Positions 16,483 to 25,371 of a DNA stretch of 64,000 bases are shown here, one piece after another. The stretch lies in NCBI GenBank assembly GCA_040386155.1, contig JAZKFZ010000005.1:384966-448965 (forward strand), in the 5' to 3' direction. The translations under genes and the position numbers were made by a program. Origin of the DNA: M0103 sp040386155 (GTDB taxonomy: Bacteria; Bacteroidota; Bacteroidia; Flavobacteriales_D; Crocinitomicaceae). The notes under the pieces are model-generated. The model made no database searches and was not told where the DNA came from. It worked only from the letters and a program-made list of their open reading frames with translations. Numbering within the stretch: position 1 is the first letter of the stretch; each line of letters begins with the position of its first letter.

Positions 16483-18552
16483 TTACTGTTTAATTAATTT
16501 AATCAATCGAACATTTTTACCAGCGCTATTGTTGACACTGATTTTTGCCATGATTAATCCGTTTGGCAATCGCTCACCATCTATTTTCACTGACTGAGTA
16601 CCACTCGATGAGAAGTTTTTCATTCCGGTTTCATAGACAAGTTCGCCTTTCAATGTGTACAACTGAACATTCACTTGAGAAGCCTCTTTCAATTCAAACT
16701 CAATTGTTGTTTGGTTTACCATAGGATTTGGAAATGCCTTCACTCCAAAATATTCCTTACCGTATTCTGCAACTCCTAAATTACTTGCTGGCAAGATGTT
16801 AGGCTGAGTATATGAAATTTCACTTCCAAGTCTGTTGTCGTCACCTCTCCAAGGCACTTGAACATAAGGGAATCCAGCTCTAAATAGGGTATCGTTAGAT
16901 ACAATTCCAGTAGAATAGCCGTAAACACTCAACAAATCTGGCGTAACAGGTGAACCAGCAGTGTCGTAATCATCATACCACAAACCGATTGCTGCTAACA
17001 CAATTCCACTTACAGCCTGTAACTCAATACGCGTTACATCGTCCTCGAGACGTCGACCATTTGGAAAACCATCCATATTAGGGATAAATTGCAAAGAAGC
17101 TGAAGAGTTGTAGGTTGGATCTGTTAACCCTAGCACTGCTGCTTGCACAAGGCCTAGAGAACTGAAATTAGGATCGTTTCTTGGAGTTACTGGTACTGCC
17201 ATATTCAAACGCAACATGTCTCCACCATTCGGTAAAAAATTGTTGATGAACGGTTTTCCATTTGTCAATGGATTTCCTCCTGTTTTTCCAGTTGCCAATT
17301 GATAAGGCGCCAAATTTGGTACTCCAGTATGGAAGATAGGCCATAAATCTACAGATCTTGGTTTTCCTGCTGCTGGTAACAATAAAGTTCCAAAAATAGC
17401 ATCATCCAAGGCCGTTCCTGCAACTGCTGGCGTTCCTTTCAAAGGCCACAAACCATCATTGGTATTTCCAAAGTCAAAACCACCAAAAATCTGAGCCAAT
17501 GAATTACGTTGAATTCGCAATGGAGCAAATGCCGGTACAGCAGGTCCAAACAAAGCATCGTCCATGTACAATCCCAATTCAGGGTTGTAGAAGTTTTCAT
17601 CCAATGTTGTTTCTGCGATTTCTTGGTAAGGAGTGATTGAATTCCAAAAATCCTTTTGTCCAATCGGAATTACCGCTTCATTCGTCAAAGGCATTCCAAG
17701 TCGTGAAACTTGTACCCAAGGACCTGAATTCGTGAATCCTGCTCCATTTGCATCAATTACTTGCGTTGTTTGACGACTAGCAGATGCCCAAACTCCAATC
17801 ACATAATTTCCATCCAAGATATTAGCAGCCATAGAAACAGGATTGCCATCTTTTTGAAGATCTTCGATTGGAACTTTAATGGCAATAGAATGCACATTTA
17901 GATGAGATAAACCATCCTTCGGTGTTCCTGACTGTCTAGGAGAATCTCCTAAGTCAAAAATTCCACCTAAGTCAACGAAGAAGGGATCATCAACAGGCCC
18001 ACAAAAAACTTCTTCACCAGTAGATGCTGTTGAAATAGCGTTTGTGAAAAGCGTTTCATAAGGTGTTCCTAAACCTATTCCTGGGGTGTCGATTGAACGA
18101 TCACCGATGTTTGGTGGTGGAACAACTCCATTTGAAAGAATCGTGGTAAACGTTACCCCACCATCCGTACTTTTTTCCATCGTATAGGTCGTTTTTAAAT
18201 TTTGTTGACCTAAACGAATATTGAAAAATGTTGTACCATCTTGATTCGTGCGATTGAATGTAAAACGATAGGTGATTTCGTCACCAGATACAGAAGCATC
18301 GTTGTCTACATGGATTTCGTAACGAATTCCTTGACCAAAACTATAATAATTCGGTCCAGCTTGGGGGATTTGTAAAGGCACATAGTTCGCAATGATCGTA
18401 ATAGTGTTTGGATCATCAGGACTTCTAAACGCATACAAATCAGTATTGTCAGCAAGCGGATCATTTGCGATCAGCGGTGCTTCACGGTGACTCGACGCAA
18501 AAAGCGAAGTCACAGGAATAAGCAGCATTGCTAAGTTTAAAATATACTTCAT
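16483..18552 (-). CDS. DUF4331 protein with T9SS type A sorting domain (689 aa)
   Basis: The signal peptide ends at LFASSHREAP; the HREAP motif and LIANDPLADNTDLYAFRSPD at the mature N-terminus are the DUF4331 signature. Further conserved blocks are VFCGPVDDPFFVDLGGIFDL, VWASASRQTTQ, RLGMPLTNEAVIPIGQKDFW and FPNGRRLEDDVTRIELQA. The last 80 residues are a T9SS type A sorting domain (FPNPMVNQTTIEFEL, LPNGLIMAKISVN, VRLIKLIKQ), so this copy is exported across the outer membrane and attached or released. The biochemical role of DUF4331 is unknown; conserved His, Glu and Asp residues would permit metal binding. It lies 18 bp after a near-identical paralog lacking the sorting domain. Confidence 0.9.
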   Translation of the reverse strand: MKYILNLAMLLIPVTSLFASSHREAPLIANDPLADNTDLYAFRSPDDPNTITIIANYVPLQIPQAGPNYYSFGQGIRYEIHVDNDASVSGDEITYRFTFNRTNQDGTTFFNIRLGQQNLKTTYTMEKSTDGGVTFTTILSNGVVPPPNIGDRSIDTPGIGLGTPYETLFTNAISTASTGEEVFCGPVDDPFFVDLGGIFDLGDSPRQSGTPKDGLSHLNVHSIAIKVPIEDLQKDGNPVSMAANILDGNYVIGVWASASRQTTQVIDANGAGFTNSGPWVQVSRLGMPLTNEAVIPIGQKDFWNSITPYQEIAETTLDENFYNPELGLYMDDALFGPAVPAFAPLRIQRNSLAQIFGGFDFGNTNDGLWPLKGTPAVAGTALDDAIFGTLLLPAAGKPRSVDLWPIFHTGVPNLAPYQLATGKTGGNPLTNGKPFINNFLPNGGDMLRLNMAVPVTPRNDPNFSSLGLVQAAVLGLTDPTYNSSASLQFIPNMDGFPNGRRLEDDVTRIELQAVSGIVLAAIGLWYDDYDTAGSPVTPDLLSVYGYSTGIVSNDTLFRAGFPYVQVPWRGDDNRLGSEISYTQPNILPASNLGVAEYGKEYFGVKAFPNPMVNQTTIEFELKEASQVNVQLYTLKGELVYETGMKNFSSSGTQSVKIDGERLPNGLIMAKISVNNSAGKNVRLIKLIKQ

Positions 18553-18570
18553 AATGTAAAAAAATTTAAG

Positions 18571-20289
18571 TTATTGTTTACCAACCCAAGGATTCTGAAC
18601 GTATGGGAAGCTAGTTTTGAAAGCGATATCATTTTCTTCAACTCCTGTAGAATAGTTCAAAACATTAACCAACATATTAGTCACTGGTGTTGGAGATGTT
18701 GTAGTGTTGTAATCGTCATACCACAAACCGATAGCTGCTAAAACTACACCACCAACTGCCTGCATTTCGATACGCGTAACATCATCTTCAAGTCTTCTTC
18801 CATTCGGGAAACCATCCATATTAGGAATGAATTGCAAAGTAGCACTTGAATTGTAAGTAGGATCCGTAAGGCCTAATACAGCGGCTTGAACCAAGCCCAA
18901 AGAACTAAACGCAGGGTCTGTTCTAGGAGTAGGTGGCACTGCCATATTCAAACGCAACATGTCTCCTCCATTTGGTAAGAAATTGTTGATGAAAGGCTTT
19001 CCATTCGCTAGCGGATTTCCAACTGGCTTTCCTGTTGCCAAGTGATAAGGAGCCAAATTGGGAACTCCTGTGTGGAAAATAGGCCAAAGATCGACGGATC
19101 TAGGTTTACCAGCTCCCGGTAACAATAGAGTGCCAAAAATCGCATCATCCAAGGCTGTTCCTGCAACCGCTGCAGTTCCTTTCAAAGCGAACAAACCATC
19201 TGCATTATTCGTGAAATCAAATCCACCTAATGAATTTTTTTGGATTCTCAATCCAGCCATTGCCGGCACTGCACCTCCAAAAGCATCATCATCCATGTAC
19301 AAAGCCAATTCTGGATTGTAGAAATTTTCATCCAATGTTGTTTCTGAGATTTCTTGATACGGTGTAAGTGAGTTCCAGTAATCTTTTTGTCCGATTGGAA
19401 TTACAGCCTCATTTGTCAAAGGCATTCCTAAACGAGAAACTTGGACCCAAGAACCACTGTAAGATTCTGTTCCATTTCCATTCAGAGTTCTTGTGGTTTG
19501 TCTGCTAGAAGAAGCCCAAACACCAATCACAAAGTCACCATCCAAGATATCTGATGCAGAAGAAACAGCTAAGCCATCTTTTTGCAAATCTTCGATTGGT
19601 ACTTGAATTGCAATAGAATGCGTGTTAAATTTCGCTAATCCATCGTGTACCTTGTTGTTGTTATTTTGACGAGGAGCATCACCTAAATCAAAAATTCCTC
19701 CTAGATCCACAAAAAATGGATCATCTGCAGGACCGCAAAACACAGTTTCTCCTGTCGAAGCCGTTGCTATTGCATTTGAAATTAGTTGATCATAAGTTGT
19801 GCCTAATCCTACAGTTGGATTTTCAATTGAACGATCTCCGATGTTTGGTGGAGGAACTATTCCATTAGAAACAATTGTTGTAAAAGTAAGCCCACCATCC
19901 GTACTTTTTTCCATCGTGTAGCTTGTCTTTAAATTTTGCTGACCTAAACGAATGTTGAAAAAAGTAGTTGGATCTTCATTGACCTTATTAAACGTGAAAC
20001 GATACGTAATCTCATCTCCCGACACTGAAGCATCGTTGTCAATGTGAATTTCGTAGCGTATGTTTTCTCCAAAACTAGCGTAATTTGGACCACCTTCCTT
20101 AAATTCTGTTGGAATGTAGTTGGCAATAATCGTTACGGTGTTTGGGTTATCTGGACTTCGAAAGGCATAAAGGTCTGTGTTGTCCGCCAATGGATCATTG
20201 GCAATTAGCGGAGCTTCTCTATGACTTGAAGCAAAAACTGAATTTCCAACGCTAAATGCCGCTAAAAATAAAATAAGTTTTTTGTTCAT
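18571..20289 (-). CDS. DUF4331 protein without sorting domain (572 aa)
   Basis: Signal peptide MNKKLILFLAAFSVGNSVFA is followed by the same SSHREAPLIANDPLADNTD start as the next gene. The two proteins are nearly identical over most of their length and clearly arose by tandem duplication. This copy stops at FPYVQNPWVGKQ, just where the other continues into a linker and T9SS sorting domain, so it should stay in the periplasm or leave by another route. It is the first gene of the block. Differences include an extra Asn-rich insertion (RQNNNNKVHDGLAK). Function unknown. Confidence 0.88.
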   Translation of the reverse strand: MNKKLILFLAAFSVGNSVFASSHREAPLIANDPLADNTDLYAFRSPDNPNTVTIIANYIPTEFKEGGPNYASFGENIRYEIHIDNDASVSGDEITYRFTFNKVNEDPTTFFNIRLGQQNLKTSYTMEKSTDGGLTFTTIVSNGIVPPPNIGDRSIENPTVGLGTTYDQLISNAIATASTGETVFCGPADDPFFVDLGGIFDLGDAPRQNNNNKVHDGLAKFNTHSIAIQVPIEDLQKDGLAVSSASDILDGDFVIGVWASSSRQTTRTLNGNGTESYSGSWVQVSRLGMPLTNEAVIPIGQKDYWNSLTPYQEISETTLDENFYNPELALYMDDDAFGGAVPAMAGLRIQKNSLGGFDFTNNADGLFALKGTAAVAGTALDDAIFGTLLLPGAGKPRSVDLWPIFHTGVPNLAPYHLATGKPVGNPLANGKPFINNFLPNGGDMLRLNMAVPPTPRTDPAFSSLGLVQAAVLGLTDPTYNSSATLQFIPNMDGFPNGRRLEDDVTRIEMQAVGGVVLAAIGLWYDDYNTTTSPTPVTNMLVNVLNYSTGVEENDIAFKTSFPYVQNPWVGKQ

Positions 20290-20413
20290 AGTTTTTAGTT
20301 ATAATTAATACTAGGATTTTGAACCTTTAGGCTCATAAATTTGAATTGTTTTTTATACTTTCAATGCTCCTTAAAAAACGGAGACTTTTTTTTCCATAAG
20401 CGCCCTATATTAA

Positions 20414-20677
20414 ATGGTGAATAATAATAATCGGGATATGTACGATGAAAGATCCTCTTTGGATTTTATAAACGAGAAAGAAAGTGAAAATACTATTGTT
20501 ACAGGCGAACTTAACTCATGTGCTCTACATGCACTGAAAGTGAATTTAGTTGTAAGCATAGACAATTATGCCCTTGTAGTGACCATCTTGAATGTACCCA
20601 TGGGATTGGGGCAAAAGCTAATTGTAAGGATTGATAGAAGCGAAAAAAATAAATTACCCAAGTTCTTTAGAGCATAA
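20414..20677 (+). CDS. Hypothetical 87-aa ORF, doubtful
   Basis: The ORF begins MVNNNNRDMYDERSSLD, polar and acidic, then turns hydrophobic and valine-rich (VNLVVSIDNYALVVTILNV) and ends in a basic tail. No family, signal peptide or clear promoter is visible. Its second half overlaps, in another frame, a 38-codon ORF with a better-defined cysteine pattern, so at most one of the two is likely to be real, or the pair is a frameshifted remnant. Confidence 0.2.
   Translation: MVNNNNRDMYDERSSLDFINEKESENTIVTGELNSCALHALKVNLVVSIDNYALVVTILNVPMGLGQKLIVRIDRSEKNKLPKFFRA
20518..20634 (+). CDS. Possible 38-aa cysteine-rich protein with CWC-like pattern
   Basis: Starting MCSTCTESEFSCKHRQLCPC and ending ECTHGIGAKANCKD, this short ORF has seven cysteines in 38 residues. 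Its first half fits C-x2-C-x4-F-x-C-x5-C-x-C, close to the cysteine-rich CWC family (C-x2-C..F-x-C..C-x-C), a small probable zinc-binding protein common in bacteria. An in-frame stop lies two codons upstream, so the ATG is the only start. The second half lacks the usual C-terminal C-x-x-C of CWC proteins. Chance cannot be excluded for so short an ORF. Confidence 0.3.
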   Translation: MCSTCTESEFSCKHRQLCPCSDHLECTHGIGAKANCKD

Positions 20678-20771
20678 TACTAAAAACTCCTTCCCATTGA
20701 TGGTAAAAATGAACAAGCATCGTCTGTTTTGGAAACACTATTACAATCGACCTGTTATTTTCTTGGCAGTA

Positions 20772-21791
20772 TTAAATTCTTTTCAAAATCAATTGTTCCA
20801 AACCTGAAACAAAATCAGGATGTGTGTTCGAACTTTCAACCAATTGTACTTTCTCACCACCATTGGCTTCAAAAATCTCCTGGTATTCTGTTCCAATTTC
20901 AACGATGGTTTCAAGGCAGTCAGCCACAAAAGCTGGACTAAAAACCAACAATCGCTTGGCACCCTTTTTACCCCATTGTTCTACCACTTGATCGGAAAAA
21001 GGAGTCAACCATTTTTTATTCAAGCGCGATTGAAAGCAGACCGTATAATCACTTTCCTTCAAACCTAATTTAGCAGCAATCAAGCGCGTTGTGGCGTATG
21101 ATGTGGCTTTATAACAGTACTTATTTTTTTCATTAATTTCTGATTCACAGGGTTGGTCGCTGCATAAATCATCGTCTTCGTACACTTTATCGACTTGTCG
21201 CTCCGGCAAGCCGTGGTAAGAAAACAACACATGATCAAAGGAAGATAAATCGTACTTCTGCGCATTTTTCACTACAGAATTGATGTACCCTTCATTGTCC
21301 CAAAATTGTGAAATGATTTTAATTTCAGGAATTACCCACCACTTCCGAATGATGTTCATAGCTTTTTCAACTGCGGAACCGGTGGAGGCACTTGCATATT
21401 GTGGAAACAATGGCAAGATGATGATTTTATCGTAATTCGCTTTCTTCATGCGTGCTAAAACACTGTCTAAGGAAGGATTTTTGTAACGCATAGCCAATTC
21501 CACTGTCACATTTTCATTGCCCACGCGGGCTTGCAATTCCTCTTTCAATGCAACAGAATGGGTCAATAAAGGTGAAATACCATTGCCATAATGCCAAAGT
21601 TCTTGGTAAATTTTTGCAGATTTTGGCGCTCTAAATGGTACGATGATTCCGTTGACTAGCAGTTTTCTAGGCAACCATGGAATGTCGATGACACGTGGAT
21701 CATTCAAAAATTCCCGTAAGTATTTGCGAACATCAGTTGTTTTTGGACTATCTGGAGTTCCTAACTGGATTAATAAAACGCCTGTTTTCAT
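20772..21791 (-). CDS. hemH: Ferrochelatase
   Basis: The enzyme inserts Fe2+ into protoporphyrin IX (or coproporphyrin III in the alternative route) as a late step of heme synthesis. 339 residues match the family from GVLLIQLGTPDSPKTTDVRKYL onward. The metal-binding His 193 lies in LFSYHGLPERQ and Glu 294 in DCLETIVEIG. LPLFPQYASASTGSA is also conserved. Cys 210, 215 and 226 form a cluster in the insert after the His motif. The gene is 12 bp downstream of the binding-protein-like gene at 21804-22658 and is probably cotranscribed with it. Confidence 0.96.
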   Translation of the reverse strand: MKTGVLLIQLGTPDSPKTTDVRKYLREFLNDPRVIDIPWLPRKLLVNGIIVPFRAPKSAKIYQELWHYGNGISPLLTHSVALKEELQARVGNENVTVELAMRYKNPSLDSVLARMKKANYDKIIILPLFPQYASASTGSAVEKAMNIIRKWWVIPEIKIISQFWDNEGYINSVVKNAQKYDLSSFDHVLFSYHGLPERQVDKVYEDDDLCSDQPCESEINEKNKYCYKATSYATTRLIAAKLGLKESDYTVCFQSRLNKKWLTPFSDQVVEQWGKKGAKRLLVFSPAFVADCLETIVEIGTEYQEIFEANGGEKVQLVESSNTHPDFVSGLEQLILKRI

Positions 21792-21803
21792 TTCAACTGC
21801 TTT

Positions 21804-22658
21804 TTAAAATAATTTTTCTTGCCAATTTTCAGCTTCTGCATCGGAAACTAAGCCCACAGCGCGTAAATTTTGAACTACTTTTTCGAATTCAGAATCAAAA
21901 TTATCGTCGTTGTAATTCCACTCGGTTTCATTCAGCCATTTGGCAACTTCGTCTTGCTTTAAATTATAGCGCCAAGCCAACATTTCAGTGGAAATTGAAT
22001 CGATCTTCACCGCTTTTGCACGTTGAGCAACCACTGTCGACATCTCTTCCAAAATCGCTGGATATTTAGCTAAAACAGAAGTTCGAACTGCGATTACGAA
22101 ACAAGGCCAAGGCGTTACCACCTCATCAATATACCGGCATTTTTCTTGTTCAACAAATGGATGTGTTGTGTACTTCTCCCACAAAAAAGCTTGTGCTTCA
22201 TTGCTTTTTAAGGCCCACAAGCCACCATAAACATCTCCAATCACATTAAACTTTAATTGCTTTGGATTCCACAATTTCTGTCCAGCCAATACCAAGGCCA
22301 TCAAATGAGAACCTGACCCTTCTCGCGAAATAGCAAATGTTTGATTTTCTAACTGTGCTACTTTGTGAATATCTGAATGAAAAGGTACATGTATTCCCCA
22401 ATGCAATGGAGAAGCAACATACACTTTCAAAATCTTAGCATCGAGGCCTTGTAAAATCGACTTGGTAATTCCTTCCGTCAACAAAACTGCTACATCGATA
22501 GAACCCGATTCTAATCCACGAATCATTTGACCTGTTCCACCACTCATATCACTCCAGTGTACATCAATACCGATTTCTCTCAACTTACCCTCTTCAATTG
22601 CTAAACGCCATGGTAAATTAAAATGCTCCGGAACACCCCCGATTTTTAATTGAATCAT
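21804..22658 (-). CDS. Substrate-binding-protein-like protein without signal peptide
   Basis: The 284 residues form a type 2 periplasmic-binding-protein fold of the NMT1/THI5-like kind: KIGGVPEHFNLPWRLAIEEGKL (about 4-25), SDMSGGTGQMIRGLESGSID, VAVLLTEGITKSIL, ISREGSGSHLMALVL. The sequence resembles the Ca3427-like subgroup, which occurs in bacteria and fungi. There is no signal peptide or lipobox, so it should stay in the cytoplasm, and no ABC permease partner for import is adjacent. The downstream neighbour is hemH at 12 bp and the upstream neighbour an ABC exporter 97 bp away. A role as a small-molecule-binding enzyme or sensor is possible; the ligand is unknown. Confidence 0.75.
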   Translation of the reverse strand: MIQLKIGGVPEHFNLPWRLAIEEGKLREIGIDVHWSDMSGGTGQMIRGLESGSIDVAVLLTEGITKSILQGLDAKILKVYVASPLHWGIHVPFHSDIHKVAQLENQTFAISREGSGSHLMALVLAGQKLWNPKQLKFNVIGDVYGGLWALKSNEAQAFLWEKYTTHPFVEQEKCRYIDEVVTPWPCFVIAVRTSVLAKYPAILEEMSTVVAQRAKAVKIDSISTEMLAWRYNLKQDEVAKWLNETEWNYNDDNFDSEFEKVVQNLRAVGLVSDAEAENWQEKLF

Positions 22659-22755
22659 AGCACAAAAATAGATATTAGATGTTAGACAATAGAATTTAGA
22701 CTTGATTTCTTTTCCAAGAAACTAGTCTATTAGCAAAGCGAGTCTTTCATTTAGA

Positions 22756-24528
22756 CTAATTAAACTGCATATCATACAATTTCTTGTAGGCGCCATTTTG
22801 CTTCAATAATTCACTATGTGAACCTTGTTCAATGATTTGGCCTTTATCGAGCACGATGATTTTATCTGCTTTTTGAATAGTAGATAATCGGTGAGCAATG
22901 ATGATGGTTGTTCGTCCTGCAAAATGCTCTTTTGATGTAAGAACTTCAGTGGCCTTTTGAATTAATTCTTCTGATTCATTGTCAATGCTAGAAGTGGCTT
23001 CATCTAAGACTAAAATTTGTGGATTGTAAACCACAGCGCGGATAAATGACAATAATTGTCGCTGACCAACCGACATAACTCCACCTCGCTCACCTACTTC
23101 AAAATCATACCCATCAGGCAATTCCATTATAAAGTCGTGCGCACCAACAGATTTCGCTGCTTCAATAACTTGCGCTCTCGAGATACTTGTATCACCAAGC
23201 GTGATGTTGTTGTGAATGGTATCTGAAAAAAGAAAAACATCTTGTAAAACAACGGCGATATTTTTGCGCAATAATTCCAAATCAATGTCTTTGATATCTA
23301 CATCACCAATGGAAATTTCTCCCTTTTGAAAATCATACAAACGACTCAGTAAATTTATCATCGAACTTTTTCCAGCTCCTGTAGCACCAACAAAAGCAAT
23401 CGTACTTCCCGATTCAATGTCTAAATTGATATTTTTCAGTACAAATTGTTCATCCACATACGCAAAAGACACATCTTTAAAATGTACATCTTGTTTAAAA
23501 TCTACCTCTAGTAAATGACCGCTCGACTGTACTTCTTCGTTCAAATCCATCACCGCAAAAACTCGATCTGCCCGCACTATTCCACGTTGCAAGACATTGA
23601 ATTTATCTGCCAACTGACGAATTGGACGAAACATCATATTAATAAACAAAGTAAACCCTACCACTTCGCCCACCATTAATTGAATGTCGCCACTTGATTT
23701 TCCGCTATAGCGCAATGCACCATACACCAATAGAAATGCTATAGAAAGTGAACTCAATAGTTCAACAATAGGAAAGAAAATAGAGTTCGCCCATACCGCT
23801 TTTACGTGCGCTTGACGATGCACATTGTTAATTTCATCAAAACTTTCCATCTCCTTTTTTTGTCGACCGAACAATTGCACGATAGAAATTCCTGTTATTC
23901 GTTCTTGCACAAAAGTATTGAGGCGGGTTACTTGCTGACGTTCCAATTGAAACGACGCTTGCATTGCTTTTGCAAAAATTCGAGTGGCGAAAAACAAAAT
24001 CGGAATTGGAATCATGGTGAGTAAGGTCAATTCCCAGTTCAAATAAAGCATTGCACAAAGCACAACTATTAACGTGAGTAAATCACTAAAGATCTCCATC
24101 AATCCGGCCGAAAACACCTCTGAAATGGCTTCAATATCCGAAACTACTCGCGTTACCATTGCCCCAACGGGTGTTTTATCGAAGTATTTGGTGTTAAACA
24201 GCAGGATATGACCTACCATTTTTTTTCTCAAATCACGAATGATGGATTGTGCTAGCAAGTTGGAGAAATAAGAACTTAAAAAATTCAAAACAGCCTCGAA
24301 AAGCAAGAGAATTACAACAACAATTGTCCACTTTAATAGTAAATCCACACTTTTGTCCCGAACAATATAATCCGAAACAATTCTTCCGATAATGATTGGA
24401 CGAAATGGTGAAACAGCTGCTAAAAGCAAAGTACACAAAAGCGAAAACAAGAAAATTCTCTTGTACGGCTTAATGTAGCTGATTAAACGCTTAAAAAGAG
24501 TTAAATTAAAGATGGTTTCTTTCGACAT
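22756..24528 (-). CDS. ABC exporter, fused permease and ATPase (MdlB/MsbA type)
   Basis: I prefer the ATG giving MSKETIFNLTLFKRLISYIK; six more in-frame codons upstream run through promoter-like repeats. A six-helix exporter membrane domain (about residues 20-325) is followed by an ATPase domain with Walker A GATGAGKSS (near 382), signature MSVGQRQ, Walker B ILVLDEA and the H-loop IIIAHRLST. This is a half-transporter that works as a dimer exporting lipids, peptides or drugs; the substrate cannot be told from sequence. It may form a unit with the two genes downstream, although 97 bp separate it from the next one. Confidence 0.93.
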   Translation of the reverse strand: MSKETIFNLTLFKRLISYIKPYKRIFLFSLLCTLLLAAVSPFRPIIIGRIVSDYIVRDKSVDLLLKWTIVVVILLLFEAVLNFLSSYFSNLLAQSIIRDLRKKMVGHILLFNTKYFDKTPVGAMVTRVVSDIEAISEVFSAGLMEIFSDLLTLIVVLCAMLYLNWELTLLTMIPIPILFFATRIFAKAMQASFQLERQQVTRLNTFVQERITGISIVQLFGRQKKEMESFDEINNVHRQAHVKAVWANSIFFPIVELLSSLSIAFLLVYGALRYSGKSSGDIQLMVGEVVGFTLFINMMFRPIRQLADKFNVLQRGIVRADRVFAVMDLNEEVQSSGHLLEVDFKQDVHFKDVSFAYVDEQFVLKNINLDIESGSTIAFVGATGAGKSSMINLLSRLYDFQKGEISIGDVDIKDIDLELLRKNIAVVLQDVFLFSDTIHNNITLGDTSISRAQVIEAAKSVGAHDFIMELPDGYDFEVGERGGVMSVGQRQLLSFIRAVVYNPQILVLDEATSSIDNESEELIQKATEVLTSKEHFAGRTTIIIAHRLSTIQKADKIIVLDKGQIIEQGSHSELLKQNGAYKKLYDMQFN

Positions 24529-24533
24529 TGGCA

Positions 24534-24551
24534 CAAAGTTAGACAAAGTTA
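24534..24551 (-). promoter_or_regulatory. Tandem TAACTTTG promoter boxes before the ABC exporter
   Basis: On the minus strand the sequence reads CTAACTTTGTCTAACTTTGT, two exact TAnnTTTG matches in a 10-bp direct repeat, ending 5 bp before the preferred ATG. If the outer box is used the leader would be under 10 nt. Confidence 0.4.
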
Positions 24552-24721
24552 GATAATAGACTGCAAGCCATTATGACTAAAAGACATTAACACATCCGCA
24601 CGTTGATTTTTTATGAAAAATCCACAATTAAACTACCCTCTTTTTCACAAAAAAAGTCAAAAAAAAATGTTGTTCGTTTTCAAGCAGTCAAATTTTCCTA
24701 CATTTATACCAAATCTGATGT

Positions 24722-25369
24722 ATGGTTCACAATCTTTCTTTAACAAACTCCGTCTTCACTCAATTTTTAAATGAAATTCGTGATGTAGAGGTGCAAAAAG
24801 ACCCACTCCGTTTTCGACGAAACATGGAGCGAATTGCTGAAATCTTAGCGTATGAAGTGTCGAAAACATTGGCATACAAAGCGGTTTCGGTGCAAACACC
24901 TTTAGGATTTGCTGAAACACAAGAACTGCTTGAGCAGCCTATTTTAGCGACTATTTTACGCGCTGGACTTTCCATGCATCAAGGCTTGTTAAATTATTTT
25001 GACCGTGCAGACAGTGCCTTCGTTTCTGCCTATCGAAAACATACTACCGCCGAAGATTTTGAAATTTATGTTGAATACCTTGCCTCTCCTACATTTGATG
25101 GAAAGGTTGTGATTATAAGTGATCCAATGTTGGCAACAGGCGCATCGATGGTGACTGTTTACAAAGCTTTATTGAAACAAGGTAAGCCCTCGAAAGTGAT
25201 TATCATTTCAGCAATTGCAACACCGGTGGCGCTCGACTATGTAAAAAAACATTTACCAGATACTACTGAAATTTGGGTAGGTGCCATTGATCAGGAATTA
25301 ACTGCTCAATCTTACATTGTACCAGGACTAGGAGATGCAGGAGATTTAGCATACGGAATTAAATCATAA
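24722..25369 (+). CDS. upp: Uracil phosphoribosyltransferase
   Basis: This pyrimidine-salvage enzyme makes UMP from uracil and PRPP. The 215-aa protein carries the family N-terminal pattern (DPLRFRRNMERIAEILAYEV), ILRAGLSMHQGLL, the PRPP loop region VVIISDPMLATGASM and the uracil-specific C-terminus YIVPGLGDAGDLAYG. Cytoplasmic. The gene starts a likely three-gene unit: the next start is 2 bp after its stop. Confidence 0.95.
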   Translation: MVHNLSLTNSVFTQFLNEIRDVEVQKDPLRFRRNMERIAEILAYEVSKTLAYKAVSVQTPLGFAETQELLEQPILATILRAGLSMHQGLLNYFDRADSAFVSAYRKHTTAEDFEIYVEYLASPTFDGKVVIISDPMLATGASMVTVYKALLKQGKPSKVIIISAIATPVALDYVKKHLPDTTEIWVGAIDQELTAQSYIVPGLGDAGDLAYGIKS

Positions 25370-25371
25370 TT

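Larger units (their letters stand above)
20290..20771. other. Intergenic stretch of about 480 bp with doubtful small ORFs
   Basis: This gap lies between the divergent start of the DUF4331 block and the 3' end of hemH. It holds a hairpin-like GCTCC...GGAGA followed by eight T residues on the plus strand near 20366-20392, an 87-codon ORF and an overlapping 38-codon cysteine-rich ORF. No tRNA or known RNA family is recognised. Confidence 0.4.

Noticed and set aside
20366..20392. Terminator-like GCTCC...GGAGA plus T-run on the plus strand
   Set aside because: Only a 4-bp reliable stem and no plus-strand gene upstream, so it is not listed as a terminator; it could be leader structure for the DUF4331 block.
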